A DNA stretch of 64,000 bases from Salvator merianae (lineage: Eukaryota; Chordata; Lepidosauria; Squamata; Teiidae), in assembly GCA_003586115.2 (NCBI GenBank), contig QVOM02000034.1, positions 17,963,444 through 18,027,443 of the forward strand, read 5' to 3'. How positions within the stretch are numbered: the first letter of the stretch is position 1; each line of letters opens with the position of its first letter. Shown in pieces: positions 40,928-53,599 of the stretch. Made by a program: the position numbers and the translations under genes. The notes under the pieces were generated by a model. The model saw only the letters and a program-made list of their open reading frames with translations, had not been told where the DNA came from and ran no database searches.

Positions 40928-41130
40928 CATAAGAAGAACCCTGCTGGATTGGGCCATGGCCAATAGCATCCTGTCTCACACAGTGGCCCACCAATTGCTT
41001 CTGCGCATGGTCAAGCAGAAGATGAAGGCAAAACCTTCATCTGCTCTTGACTCCCTGAAAAAATGGCCTTAGAGGCATCCTGCCTGTCACTCCAGTATTG
41101 CAAATTCTTATAGATGAACTCATTGTCTTA
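40928..41130 (-). mobile_element. CR1-like LINE 3' end, antisense
   Basis: The plus strand reads AAGAAGAACCCTGCTGGATT, ATCCTGTCTCACACAGTGGC and GGCCTTAGAGGCATCCTGCC, the reverse complement of the CR1 3' region seen at 14870-15040 and 35310-37277. Confidence 0.85.
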
Positions 41131-44100
41131 ATAGTGACCTTTTTTATAAAAGTAAGATTTTAGAATTTTATACCATAAGTTATAGGCTTAGATTTATTTT
41201 TTAACACCTCTTGTTGTTCAGCAGACTAACAGTGTTCTCCTGGATCTGTACTGCTGCTGAAGTGAGAGAATGATTTTAGAGGCTTTGCTGCTTAATGTCC
41301 AGAAGCAAAATCTCTGTTATATACTTTATACCAGATAAACAGACTTAAGTTCAAAAGAGGAAATGTACCCTTTGAGAATGGAGATCAGTGGTTGTTTATG
41401 CATATTGGCTTCCTTAGGTTACATTAAACTGTTAATATACTAAGAAACTAAGTAGTATGTTTCACAAAAGGAGAAGTTTTATTTTCCAAAGAAGCTTGCA
41501 TATAGGTATTGTTTTCGCTAAGATGTGCATATAAAGCAGTATTCCTAGAAAATGCATGATTTAGCTATTTGTTGTTATTTGATACTGTTGAGGTGGAATC
41601 ATATCATGGTGATTCCATGAACATATCCATGAAGTTTCTTGGATCACACAAAAGTGGCTTGCAAGTCACTTCTTAAGTCCCTTCTCAGACAGTTACTAGA
41701 ATACATGTTAATAGGTCACATTGTCCTGTAACACCTGTCATTTAAGTTTCTCAAAGCACACATACATGTTACAGGTTTTTAAAATGAATACACTTCAGTC
41801 ATGCTGAGAGTTGAAATCCAGCCAGTTTATATGCTGTTCTTGAGGAGACAGATTTTCAGTGTGCAGGGAGAATGCTATGAGTGATTCAGATTAATCAAAC
41901 AGACCCAAAAACCTGTTTAGCAGAATTATAGTAGTGGATGCAGTCTATACAGGTAAGGAAAAGATTTAAAATCCAGGCAGTGGAACACATGAAGTTGCTG
42001 TCTAGAAAAGTTGGCAAGTTAATTCATTTTAAATAGATATGTAATTATATCTGTTTGGAAACATGTGTAAGAATTCAGTTGCTTCTTAAATATCTATTGA
42101 AGAGTGGCAAAATGCAATAGTGGAGTCTGCTTATCCTTGGCAACTGATAAATTTGGACGAAAGCATATCCGTCCATGTATTGCTGCTGTTTTCATACAAC
42201 ATGCCATTTTTAAGAACCTGTGTCACACAGGGTTGCACTATACTTACAGTACCTTGTTCAGCCAAACAGATGGTTAATGTCCCCACAAACTTAGACTGAT
42301 AATGGTATTTTTTCAGAGTGATTATTCCCTTTCTTAGGGCTTCGAAAAGATAACATTTTGTTGGTTTTGAGCTTACAGTATTGTTTTTGCCTAAACACTT
42401 AGCGAGAAAATAGCATGTAGCATTTTTAAACTGATTGCGAAGTGAGCATGTGTGCTGACTTTCAGGCACTTATTGTTTGTGTCCATGTGCATTCACACAC
42501 AGATATGTTCTTAGTACTTTATGAATGAAATGGAAACTGGTCTGTGAGAGAAAAGGTTTATTCATTGATATGTAAGCAAGCAATGAAAAAAAAGACACAA
42601 TTTACACCTTTTTATTTTAAAAAAATATATGTTTAATGTTGTTTGAAGATGTTCAGTAAGACAGTGTTATAATCCAAAATAAATCACAGCAGTATAATAT
42701 CCTGTAGGTTGTCATTTGATGAGATCAAAGCTGCAGACTACAATCCTAAAAGTAAGCACCATTCAAAACAATGAGAATTCTGAATAGACTTGATTATCAT
42801 TGCAATAATAGCCTTTTTGCCACCTTTACAGTACCTATGAATTCATGTTCAGCAGTTTTAGCTTCATTTTCTTGACTATTAAAAAACACTAGGCATGATG
42901 GAATTTACTTCCGAACAGACATGGTTATTATATTTCAGCTTAAACACTTAGGGCTGTACAAGAACAAAAATGTCAACATAGGTACCTTTTAGAAGTTTGT
43001 GTATAAAAAATATGAGTAAACATACAGATTGATATTGAGGGTTCAGAAAATCTTCAAGGAAAATAGCGTTAATTTAATTTGTGTAGGAAAATTTCTTAGT
43101 TAAACACTTTCAAACTTTCTGGTTAACACAGCTAACATTATTCTTACCATCTAGTAATTATTTAGAAAAACAGAAGCTATTCTAACCATACTGCTAGAAT
43201 AACTTCTACTCAGAAGGAAGTGCCATTTTATTAATAGTGCTTTCTTCTAGGAAACTAGGGCAGCTTCTGCATCTCACACCTTGGTGTGCAATGTGGAGAC
43301 TGTCTTGGCCTGGATTGATTGCTCAGTCTAGGCCAAAATTGGGAGTGGCAGTCAGTGGCATGTGCTGGGACTGTCCACTCTGCTCCACCGATCCCATCCT
43401 AACTCTGGAGGCAGGGAACTTCCAAAGTTGCCGACCAGGGGTACTTTTGCTGGGCAAACAGAACCAGCCCATTTCCAGGGCCGTTTTCAGGAGCTTCAAG
43501 AAATGACACCAGTCTGCAAACAGCTTAACCAACCTACCGAGAGAATGCATTTGCACACTGGTTCCAGGGAATGGGCCAGCCCCCAGCACTGTGCAGCCCA
43601 TAGTGTTCCCCCAGGAGGCCATGCCTCTCAGGACCTGCTCTGGTGAGTGACTGCATCATTCACCAGAGGCAGCTGGCATAGTCCTAAAGAACTGTGTGAA
43701 AGATTCCTAAGATTCTAGTATAAATCTTTTTAACCTATAATATTTTCCATGTACCAAATAAAGCAATGTTAAAAATGTTTTAATTGAATAATTCAGTAAA
43801 TTAGTAACTGAGAAACTGGTAAGTTATACTGTACTAGTTTTGTGTTGCATCTTCCTTTGAAATTGTCTTTGAATACTGTTGGAGAATGACTACTTCGACG
43901 TTAGTAGTGCAGTTGCCTGTTGTTGGATTTTAAACCAGTAATTCAGCAGTGGTGGGTCGTATGCATGTCATTATTAGTACAATTGTTGTGAACTGTTATG
44001 TGCTTATTTATCATATGTTTAAACTTCAACCTAATTATAACTTTTTCATTTCATTTGCATTTACCACAGTTTCCATTTTATTACCTATCCTTCCATTTTT

Positions 44101-44423
44101 GTAAAACCAGTGGCTGCCAGCAGTGGGGTCACAGGTACAAAGCCCCTGCACATGCCATATTGGTTTGTGGGATTTTTCTTTTAAATGCCCTGCATACAGG
44201 CAAATAAACATCTTTTCAAAAGAAAACAATGGCTGCTATGTAGGAGTTTAAAAAAACCCCAAGAATCAGTATAGCATGTGGGGGGGGGGGGTTTCCAGCT
44301 GCAACCCCCCTGCCTTGTTTATTGGCCACTTCTGCTGACAACTGATGTTAGAATTGGAACATTATGCCTTCATTGCTAGTTTATAGAATAACTCTGTTTA
44401 ATTGTTTTGGAGACTTTTGAGGA
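41131..44423 (+). other. presumed intron, unassigned, with a GC-richer island
   Basis: Mostly AT-rich without named features. The block at about 43237-43660 is clearly GC-richer and has overlapping open frames on both strands (89-99 codons), none with a recognisable domain. It is probably a decayed repeat. A run of 12 G lies at 44280-44291. Confidence 0.4.
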
Positions 44424-47370
44424 TGTTGTTCAGTCGTTCAGTCATTTCCAACTCTTCGTGACCCCATGGACCACAGTACGCCAAGCCTCTCTCTTCTTCA
44501 CTGGCTCTTGAAGTCTTCCGAAGCGCATGTTCATCGTTTCCATGATACTATCTATCCGCTTCATCCTCTGCTGCATCCTTCTCCTTTTGTCTTTTCCAAT
44601 GAGTCCTGTGTCTTTTCATTATGTTGCCAAAGTATTTGAGCTTCAGGTTCAGTATTTATCCTCCAACAGTCAAGGTTGATATTGACTAACTCTCATAGCC
44701 GTACATTACTACTAGGAAAACCATAGCTTTGATTTATACATACCTTTGTGAGCTTTTTAAAATGCTGTGCAAGTTTGCCATAGCTTTCCTCCCAAGGAGC
44801 AAACATCTTTTAATTTCATGTCTGTGGTCACTGTCTGCAGTAATCTTTGACCGCAAGAAAATAAAATCTGACACTGCTTCCATTTCTTCTCCTTCTGTTT
44901 GCCAGGAAGTGATGGGACCCATTGCCATGATCTTAGTTTTTTTAATGTTGAGCTTTGGGACAACTTTCACACTGTTCCCTTTCACCCTCATCAAGAGGCT
45001 TCTTAATTCTTCTTCACTTTCTGCCATCATAGTGGTATCATCTGTATATCTGTTGATATTTCTGCCAGTAATCTTAATTTCAGCTTTTGATTCATGAATC
45101 CTGGCATTTTGCATGATGTTCTCTGCATATAAGTTAAATAAACAAGACGACAACATATAGACTTGTTGTATTCATTTCCCAGTCATGAAAATGTTGCTTC
45201 TTGAGGTGCATACAGGTTCCTCAGAAGACAGGTAAGGTGGCTGGGTACTCCCATCTTCTTTAGGAACTTGCCATAATTTGTTGTGATCCACACTGTCAAA
45301 GGCTTTAGCGTAGTCAGTGAAGCAAAAGTAGATGTATTTCTGGAATTCTCTTGCTTTCTCCATAGTCTGTTGAATGTTGGCAATTTGATTTCTAGTTCCT
45401 TTGCCTCTTCACAAACCAGCTTGTACTTCTGGTAGTTCTTGGTATGCATGTTGCCAAAGCATAGCTTGCAGAGTGCTGAGCATGACCTTGCTAGTGTATG
45501 AAATGAACACAATTTTTTGGTAGTTTAAACATTCTTTGGCATTGCCTTTGTTTGGGATTGGAACGTAAACTAACCTTTTCTAATTCTGTGGCCACTGTTG
45601 AGTTTTCTGAATTTGCTGGCATGTTGAGTACTTTAACAACACTTTTTAGGATTTTAAATAGTTCAGCTGGAATTCCATCACCTCCACTAGCTTTATTAGC
45701 AATGCTTCCTAAGGGCCATTTGATTTCATTCCCCAGGATATCTGACCCTAGGTCAGTAACCACACCATTGTGCTTATCAGTGATGTTAAGATCTTTCTTG
45801 TATAGTTCTGTATATTCTTGCCCCTCTTTTTAAGCTCTTCTACTTCTGTTTGGTCCCTACCAGTTTTTTCTTTTATCATGCTCAGTTTTTTCATGAAATG
45901 TTTCCTTGAGATCTATAATTTTCTTAAAGAAATTTCTTGTCTTTCCTATTCAATTGTTTTCTTCTGTTTCTTTGCATTGCTCATATAAGAAGGCCAGCCG
46001 TCTTCTCTCTTCTTGCTATTCTCTGAAAATCTGCATTCAGTTGGGTGTATCTTTCCCTTTTTCCCTTGCCTTTTGCTTTCGTGCAAAGCCTCATCAGACA
46101 GCCATTTTTCTTTCTTGTGCTTCTTTTTCTTTGGAATGCCCTTTTGTTGCTTCCTCCTGTGCAATGTTACGATCCTCTGTCCATAGTTCTTCAGGCACTC
46201 TTTCTACAGATCTAATCCCTTAAATCTATTCATCACTTCCACTACATATTCATAAGGTATGTTATTTAGGTTATACCTGTATGATCTAGTGGTTTTCCCT
46301 ACTACCTTCAATTTAAGTATGAATTTTGCTATAAGAAGCTCGTGATCTTTGCCACAGTCATCTACAGGTCTTGTTTTTACTGATATACTTTGCCTGCAAA
46401 GTATATAATCAGTCTAATTTCAGTATTGACCATTTGGTGATATCCACATATAGAGTCGCCTTTTGGGCTGTTGGAAAAGAGTGTTTGCTATGACCAGTGA
46501 GTTATCTTGACAAAACTCTATTATTCTCTGCCGTGCTTCATTTTGCATTCCAAGGCCAAACTTGTCTGTTATTCCAGTTACCTTTTGATTTCCTACCTTA
46601 GAATTTCAATCTGTTGCGATGAAAGTTACTTTTTTAATGTTTGTTCTAGAAGGTGTTATACATCTTCATAGTACTAGCCAACCTCAGCCTCTTTGGCATC
46701 AGTGGTTAGGGCATAGACTTGGATTATTGTGATGTTAGGTGACTTTCCTTGGAGTCAAACAGAAATCATTCTGTCATTTTTGAGATTGTACCCTAGTGTT
46801 CTCCTCACCCTTTTATTGACTATGAGGTCTACTCCTTTTCTTTTAAGGGATTCTTGCTCACAGTAGTAGATATAATGGTCATCTGTGTCCGTTTTAGTTA
46901 ACTAACTCCCAAGATGTTGATTGCATCTTGCCATCTCCTGTTTGACCACATCTAGCTTGTCTTGGTTCGTAGATCTTACATTCCAGGTTCCTGTGCAATA
47001 TTATTCTTTACAGCATCGAGCTTTCCTTTCCTCACCAGACACATCCACAGCTGACCGTCCTTTTAACTTTAGCCTGGCCGCTTCACTCTTCCTGGAGCTA
47101 CTTTTACTTGCTCTCTGCTCTTCCCTAGTAATGTTTTGAACACCTTCTGACTTGGGCGGCTCCTCTTCCAGTGTCATATCATTTTTTCTGTTGTGCTTTT
47201 CCATGAGGTTTTCCTGGTAAGCTTACTGAGTGAATTGCCATTTCCTTCTGCAGGGTTCAACTTTTGTCAGAACTCTCTACCATGACCTGTGAATCTTGGG
47301 TGGGCCTGTAGGCCACAGCTCATAACTTCACTGAGTTACACAGCCCCTCCGCCACAACAAGGCAGTGATC
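44424..47370 (-). mobile_element. BovB (RTE clade) LINE, near full span
   Basis: On the minus strand the element runs from its 5' end near 47370 to its 3' end near 44424. From the 5' side the frames give an N-terminal basic segment (47204-47001), the endonuclease region (about 46980-46170, heavily broken), a Lys-rich linker (46164-45946), then the reverse transcriptase: KASGGDGIPAELFK (about 45700), FTDYAKAFDSVDHNKLW (about 45320), and YTDDTTMMAES where the catalytic YADD has become YTDD (about 45040). The C-terminal block with DHRHEIKRCLLLGRKAM lies near 44820. Layout and wording match BovB, an element spread horizontally among squamates, ruminants and others. Several frameshifts and stops make it inactive. 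Confidence 0.92.
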
Positions 47371-48235
47371 CATGAAGGGAATTCTTGAGGATAATCAACC
47401 AAAATTGGAGAACTGAGTTAAACTGTATGAAAAGATTGTGTTGCCTTTCCATTGGAGACTGTTACAATATTTGTTTTCAAACTGAGGTGTAGAGTAAGGA
47501 AAGCACTTGCTGTGATAAACTGTTCTTAAGAAACCAGCATGTTCTGTAGTTCAGTATTTCATTTTCTGACATCCACAGGCTTTAATAGTTGAATGCTGCT
47601 GAAAAACTGACACCTCACACCCGATGTAATAGTCAAATGTAGCAGGGTGGAGCTGGACACTCACACAAGGTTTAAGAAAAATTACAATCTTCATTTTGGC
47701 AATTTAAAAGCACGTTTATACTGATGTTCAGTTATCTCAGATTATAATATTTTAGGTATGTCCCTGTTCAAGTTATTCTGACCTTAAGAGCAGCATTTAT
47801 TTTTTTCTAATTAATTGATGCTGAGGCAATCTTGCATAAGTAAACATATACAGTTTCTGAGTTTTTAAAATGTTTGTTAATTTTCTTAAAACAGATCAAG
47901 ATTTTCCTTGTTTGAATCATCTATGTATTTTAGTCACTGGAAGAATAAGCAACTTATTCTTTAGAACTTAGACAACTGAAGATGATAAAGCATTATCTGT
48001 TTGCACTTAGTATTTGGTCTTTGACTTTTTTTTCTTTTTCTTTTTTGAAGGGAAGCATTAGATGTCCTTAGTGTGCTATGGTTTGGCTGTGTAAATGTCC
48101 CTGATGTTAAAGTAGTGTTACTGTTTTTAAAAAAGTTGAAAAGACAGGGAGGTATTATTGGGCACCTGCCATTACTTTCAGAATTTAAGCTTAGCCACTG
48201 AGCTAAGCTTGCCTCTAAGTGATAATATAATGAAA
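47371..48235 (+). other. presumed intron, unassigned
   Basis: AT-rich sequence without recognised features. Confidence 0.45.
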
Positions 48236-48385
48236 TTTACATAGTTTTCTTGATAGTAATGCTGAAGTGGTTTGCCATTGCTTTCTTCTAGGATGTTTTT
48301 CAGCTTTTCAGTGTACTGTTAAGTTCTGGAGGGCTCTGCTAGTTGCCCAACTCTGCTTAGCTTCTGAAGATCAGCTAGAGATACC
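48236..48385 (-). mobile_element. 5S rRNA-derived SINE with BovB-like tail
   Basis: On the minus strand the head near 48380-48345 reads TGATCTTCAGAAGCTAAGCA then GAGTTGGGC. This parallels the 5S rRNA segment around its internal promoter (TGATCTCGGAAGCTAAGCAG then GGTCGGGC). The body leads to CAATGGCAAACCACTTCAGC at about 48282-48263, the tail such SINEs share with BovB. The 5S part lacks the first 40 or so bases. It is a decayed copy of a squamate 5S-SINE. Confidence 0.7.
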
Positions 48386-49590
48386 AGTGTTATATAATGA
48401 AGCTGTTTCACAGAATTTCACCTTGTACTTCATATGAAGCTAGGAATGTTATATCCAGATAGAACTTTTTTCTCCTTGAGATTGTACCGAGAGAAACAAA
48501 AAATTCTATTCATTATGGGGCTTTCTGCATCTTCCTACAACTTTGATTCCCCTGTCCATCCAAAGATAAGACTTTCTGAATGTCTGATGATGCAGCTTCG
48601 GAAACAATTTAGCAGGAATATTTGACTTTTCCTTTGGAGAATGGACTTAAGTGTGACACCAATATGCTTTTGAAATAAATTTGGAAAAAATAGTGCATAT
48701 TAAAATGTGTAGTAATGATTCTGAAAGTTAAAGCTCTTTTGCAGTTTTTATTTTTAATCTAGCAAGCTGTTACTAAAAAAAAAAGGATTTTAAGTGCAAT
48801 CAGCATGTTCCTTGTGTGTATAGGCTGATTATGAATTGATGACAGTAAACGGCAATTCTATTTAATATATGTCAGAGTAATGAGCTCAAGATCACATGCA
48901 CTGTACTGTACTGAAATTTGTTGTCTCTTGATAAAGGCTTTAAGCTGAAACGCATTGGGTTATTAAAGGATTACTCCTTTTCTAGTACCTTGATTCTTTT
49001 TAATTTGTTTTTGTGTTTTAGTTGAGTGCTTCCCATGTTTTTCATCTTACAACTTCTGGGAGACCTCAGAAGTGAGTACCTGGAGCACTGAAAAACCACT
49101 GCTCTGGAATTGGTATTACAGTGCAGCATCTTCAAATTTATGACAATTTTTCTTCAAAAAGCACTGAGCAAACCTGTCACAGTAGACCATTAATGGTGTC
49201 AGACCATTACTGGTGCTATCACCTTGGTTTGATATTACTAGCATATCCATTATTTATAAAAGCTCTTATTTGGCCAGATTCATGTTAGTATTTATACTAA
49301 CATAGTATTTATACTATCTTACCTCTTATCTTCCTGGTTGCTTTATTATGGTTCCCTAGAAAACCAGGAGCCTTACAGGCTCTGCTACACTGCCAGGAGC
49401 TTTGGGATGCTTATATCAAGAACTTCACTATTGTGAAACTCCAAGGCACTGTTGTTGGGACAGAGACACAGGATAGGAAAGGTGCTGGGCAGTGGGTTGG
49501 GCTGTGCACCAGCAGCGTCCCCTGTCCTGTGTTTCTGACACAACCACCTCTGCGCTTGCTGAGATAGTCTTAGGGGTGGCATTGGAAGCC
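48386..49590 (+). other. presumed intron, unassigned
   Basis: No exon or named repeat. Small imperfect tandem duplications of about 17-19 bases are visible near 49185-49220 and 49285-49320. Confidence 0.4.
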
Positions 49591-49594
49591 CTTA

Positions 49595-50590
49595 CCACAC
49601 TGGGATTTCAACATCCATGCTGAGGTGACCCTCAGTGGACCACCTCAAGTCTTCATGATTTCTGTGTCAACCATGGGGCTGTCTCTAACATGTTATTGGA
49701 TCAGCACATACAACAGGTCATATCCTCAATCTGGTTTTTGCCAGAGAGTGGATTGGTGAGAATCTGTTGATAGGTGAGCTAATGGTAAGCCTGTTGTCAT
49801 GGACAGACTGCTTGCTGGTAAGATTTGGATTTGTGGTGGCACCTCCCCTCTGCAAGGATGGGAAACCCATCAAGATAGTTTGCTCTCAGAGCCTTAAGGA
49901 ACCTGAGAGATTCCTGAATGCTCTGGGGGATTTTCTGGTTGGCATGGATGGTGCTCTTGCCAAGGCACTGGCCTCACTGTGGAACTGCAGGATGAGCAGG
50001 GCCATCGAGTCAATTGCTCCCAAGCATCCATGACACAGTTATGGAGCCTATAAAGCTCTTTGGTAATCCTTGGAGCTACAGGTGATTTAGCAGGGGGATC
50101 AACAGCTAGAGTGTATGTGGCGCAAATCCCATTGTGAATCAGAGCATATTATCATGCCTATCGTGGCAGTGGGAGTGGGAGTGGCAGCAGCAAAAAATCG
50201 TTATTTTTCTGCCACCACTGCATCCTTGAGTAGTCATCTGACAGAACTTTTCCAAGTGATAAATGACATTTTAAGATCTAGTACAAGGAAGCAAGGGCAG
50301 TTGCCATCTAACGTCTGCTGTGGCAAATTTGCAAAGCACTTTGAGGACAAAGTTGCTCAGATCTATAGAGGACCTTTCTTAGGTACTCTTACTGTATATG
50401 TTTAGAAGTCTGGTAAAGGCATATCTCTTCATTCTGACATTTGGCTGAGGGAACAGCATCTTCTCCCCATGCAGGTAGTGTTACTGTTTTACCTAATTTA
50501 TTTATTTTGTTTTTATGATCATTTTATTGTGACCTTGTCCTGAGACTTTGGGATTGCTGGGTGAGTAGGTAGGTAGGTAGACAGCATTGA
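49595..50590 (+). mobile_element. L2-like LINE, endonuclease part joined to 3' end
   Basis: At 49601-49621 a frame reads WDFNIHA, the GDFNIH motif of AP-type LINE endonucleases with Gly lost. The following sequence keeps the style of the L2-like ORF (VEKALAS-type region near 49960, then the region before the RT at 50220-50370). The reverse transcriptase is missing: at about 50380 the sequence jumps to the 3' end (AGTCTGGTAAAGGCATATCT, then GACCTTGTCCTGAGACTTTG), ending in GTAG repeats at about 50565-50582. This is an internally deleted copy. Confidence 0.65.
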
Positions 50591-50869
50591 ACAAAGGGCC
50601 AGTAATGTCAGCTGGAATATGCCCAGAGCATTTAGTAGTACATCAGATTCGCTCAGTCTCAAAGTAGGACAGCTCAGTGGATTCCCTATCACTCTGGGTG
50701 GTATTGTTGCTATAGGTCCGAAGCTTTTAAGTCTGGCATCTGCACTGCCATCTTACTGTGTGTCAGAAACTGGGTGTTCACTGTTAGCTTAACTCACTGT
50801 TAGTTTACCTCATAGATTCAGCATTTGTTTGGCACCAGGAGATAAAAAGTGCAATCAATTTTAATTCAG

Positions 50870-51075
50870 TTAGCTCTAGGCCAAGCTGGTGAGAAGGCAT
50901 GGGAGTATTCAGAAATGGTCTGTGTGACACAGTCTGAGACAGCTGATGCTGAAGTATGTATTACTATGCTTGTATTTTCTAAGATGTGGTTTCTTATTTG
51001 AATGCTTCATGCTACTAGAATTGCAAGTCCTTGTGCAGTTCCAGCCTGGGCTGTGTCCTTGTATTATTCCAGCCT
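50870..51075 (+). repeat. left copy of a diverged direct repeat (candidate LTR)
   Basis: It shares GCCAAGCTGGTG, TGCTGAAGTAT.TATTACTATG, CTTGT.TTTTCTA and TTCCAGCCTGGGC in the same order with 53120-53345, at roughly 75-80 percent by eye. The two copies lie about 2.2 kb apart in the same orientation. Confidence 0.55.
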
Positions 51076-53115
51076 GGGCCTGTGAATGCTGATCTTGACA
51101 GAATAAGAAACCGCTAATCAGTTCAAGATATGCTGCAAGCAATCCTAGATGGTTGGCCATATACTGCTGAAGTCTCCCTGAGAACGCAGATGGTCACACT
51201 TTGATGTTTGGCAGACCACCAGGATCTAGCACTGGATTGATCCAGCATGGATATTGCTCAGCTATGAGAGGAGAATGAGGCTCTGAGAGCAGACTACTTA
51301 ATCAATCATGAAGTTGCTTCATGGTAAAAAGTGCACCATCATGCCATGTCAGAGCTTAGTTTGGAGGCTGGGGTTCCAAAAGAGGGCCTATGTCCTCTAA
51401 CTGGGTCCATGGTGAAGGACATGCATACAGAGTCAATCCCTCTGAAGGAGTACTTTTCAGTGGGTCATACATCTTTGAGAATCTACCCTTCCACCAGCTA
51501 AGTGGAGAGGAGAGACTACAACGGTTTACTTGTGTCCAAGCATGCCATAGCCATGTGCCTCCTGAAATATCTGTTCCTGAGTCTAGAGCACATCACCTTG
51601 CTTTGAAAACTACTGAAATTGCGGTTAACTTTTGCTAAGAGCTGCTAACCATGGAGAAAATAAACCCTGCCCCAAGATCTACCACTCAGATTGCTACCAC
51701 AGTTCCTAAGAGACTGAGGTCACTGTGGGGGTAGTGAATGCAGGTTCAAGATCCACTGGTGAATAATTCTGTGTTCATAAGTGTTGGCCACTGAAACAGC
51801 CTCTGCCAGAAGCAAGAATCAGACTAATGCCATTCCATTAGGATATGGTGCAGCTCTGCTGGGCATAATGTTGAGTTCCCAGACTGGCTATGCAGAGGAA
51901 CAGGCAGTATGGAGGGCATATGCTGGGGCAGGTGATCTCCATCCAAGTGTCTGGGAAGGATTTGACTCCCAAATCCAATTAGTGTAGCATCTGGATGCTC
52001 AGAGCACACAAGCCTGATCTGACCTTGAACGTCACTGGATACTGTTCCACATTCAGTGGTGTCCCTTGACGGGAAGATGACAGGACCTTCAGTGTAACTC
52101 ACAGGGAGACTTACCATGGAAATCTGGATGATTGATGGTTTCATAAAACCAGGGGTCAGACTAGTCCATTTCAAGATGGAAGGATTCCAGAGCAGTGAGG
52201 GGTTTTGCCAGGACCATTATCTGTAGCCTCTGCCAGTGCCCTCTCCCCCCACTGTCTGTACCTGAAGTCTCTTCAGCTACACTCTTGGCAATCATCAGTA
52301 TGGCACAGCCAGTAAGTTTGACTACCTGTGTCTACTCAAATTCCTTTCCAACCAAATCAAGTCACCATTCCTGACCACCAAAGGGACCACTAAAGGGACC
52401 ACCAAGAAGGACCACCACCCTGCACCCTAGAATTGTAATTCATTCCTAACCTGTAATTTTGGCTGTGCCAGTGGCAGTACCAAGAAAGGGGCAACCCCCC
52501 ACCTGGCCATAGAGAACCAATGCTGGGTCCAGTGTGACAACCATGGTTCTTCCCACCAGGGTACCATATGTCGGTTGGGTTGTCTCACACTGAGAAACTG
52601 CTTCGTTAACCTAAATTTAAGTTATCCCAGCCTTTTGTTGGGGACAGAGCATGGCTTTGGATTTTCTTGATGCAGTTGAGAATGTAGATGTGTGTCCATA
52701 ACAGGAACATTATAGAAGATCCAGTGCAGATATGTAACAGCAGACTGTTGTAACAAAGCTGCAGCTGACTCTTCGTCTAAGCGTCCCAATGAAAGCAAGC
52801 CCAAACCAAAGCCTCACAGTGCAGTGACTATGGAGGTGACATTAACAAAGGAACCAACACCAGTGCAGTCCTCAGTTCTGCCTCTCAAGTTCTTGCAAAT
52901 GGGCAGTACTGCCTCAGGATGGGTACATGGGCAGGACCCCATTTAGGCTGTCCAACAATTACTTCGGCAGCTTTGTGCAAGCACCTTGTGCTTCCTGCCT
53001 ACCTCACTGTCCCAAAACTGGATGGGTTCAAAGTTAAAGTGTTGGTAGACAGTGGGGCTACTTTAGTGGAAAAGTTTAACCTATCTACAGTTGTATTAGC
53101 TGATCCTATCATTTT
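51076..53115 (+). mobile_element. internal part of a decayed LTR-type retroelement
   Basis: Between the two direct repeats most of the sequence reads as broken open frames without clear function. The frame from 52919 contains KVKVLVDSGATL, with the DSGA active-site motif of a retropepsin at 53048-53059, following a hydrophobic and Pro-rich stretch as in gag-pro of Gypsy-like or retroviral elements. No reverse transcriptase or integrase is visible, so pol appears deleted. Frames are broken and the copy cannot be functional. The exact superfamily is not assigned. Confidence 0.5.
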
Positions 53116-53119
53116 TGTA

Positions 53120-53345
53120 ACGTTTGTAATTAGTCTAGCTGTGCACCTCCTAGCCAAGCTGGTGGGCAGAGATGGAAGTATTCAGGAATGTTTATACAAT
53201 GATATGGGTGACAGGATATGAGGGGGCTGGTGCTGAAGTATATATTACTATGCTTGTGTTTTCTAGAACGTGGTTTCTTGCAATAAATCGTCATGCTACT
53301 GGAATTGCAAATCGCTGCATCCTTGTACAATTCCAGCCTGGGCCG
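53120..53345 (+). repeat. right copy of the diverged direct repeat (candidate LTR)
   Basis: Partner of 50870-51075. Outer boundaries (TG...CA), a primer-binding site and target-site duplications could not be fixed by eye, so LTR status is a proposal. Confidence 0.5.
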
Positions 53346-53599
53346 TACTGTCCGTTGGGACTTCTCATGACAGTGAGCTTCCACAGTATAACAGTAACTA
53401 GGCTGAGGCTTTATCTCACCCACATATTGACTCCAAATTGAGATGGGCAGCCTACTGGAGACATAGTTGGTGCTTGGACACAGTTCGTTGGACAGCAGAG
53501 TGGTAAACCAACAGCATTCCATGTTCTGTCTCAGACACAGCAACAGAAATAGGCCTTCAGATTTGGTAATAGAACAGAACAACTGATTGGCAAAAGAGT

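Noticed and set aside
44724..46223. Plus-strand open frames across the BovB copy
   Set aside because: They are antisense shadows of the BovB reverse-transcriptase frames on the minus strand.
48340..48385. Possible 5S rRNA gene on the minus strand
   Set aside because: Only about 35 bases resemble 5S rRNA, and they continue into a SINE body with a BovB-like tail.
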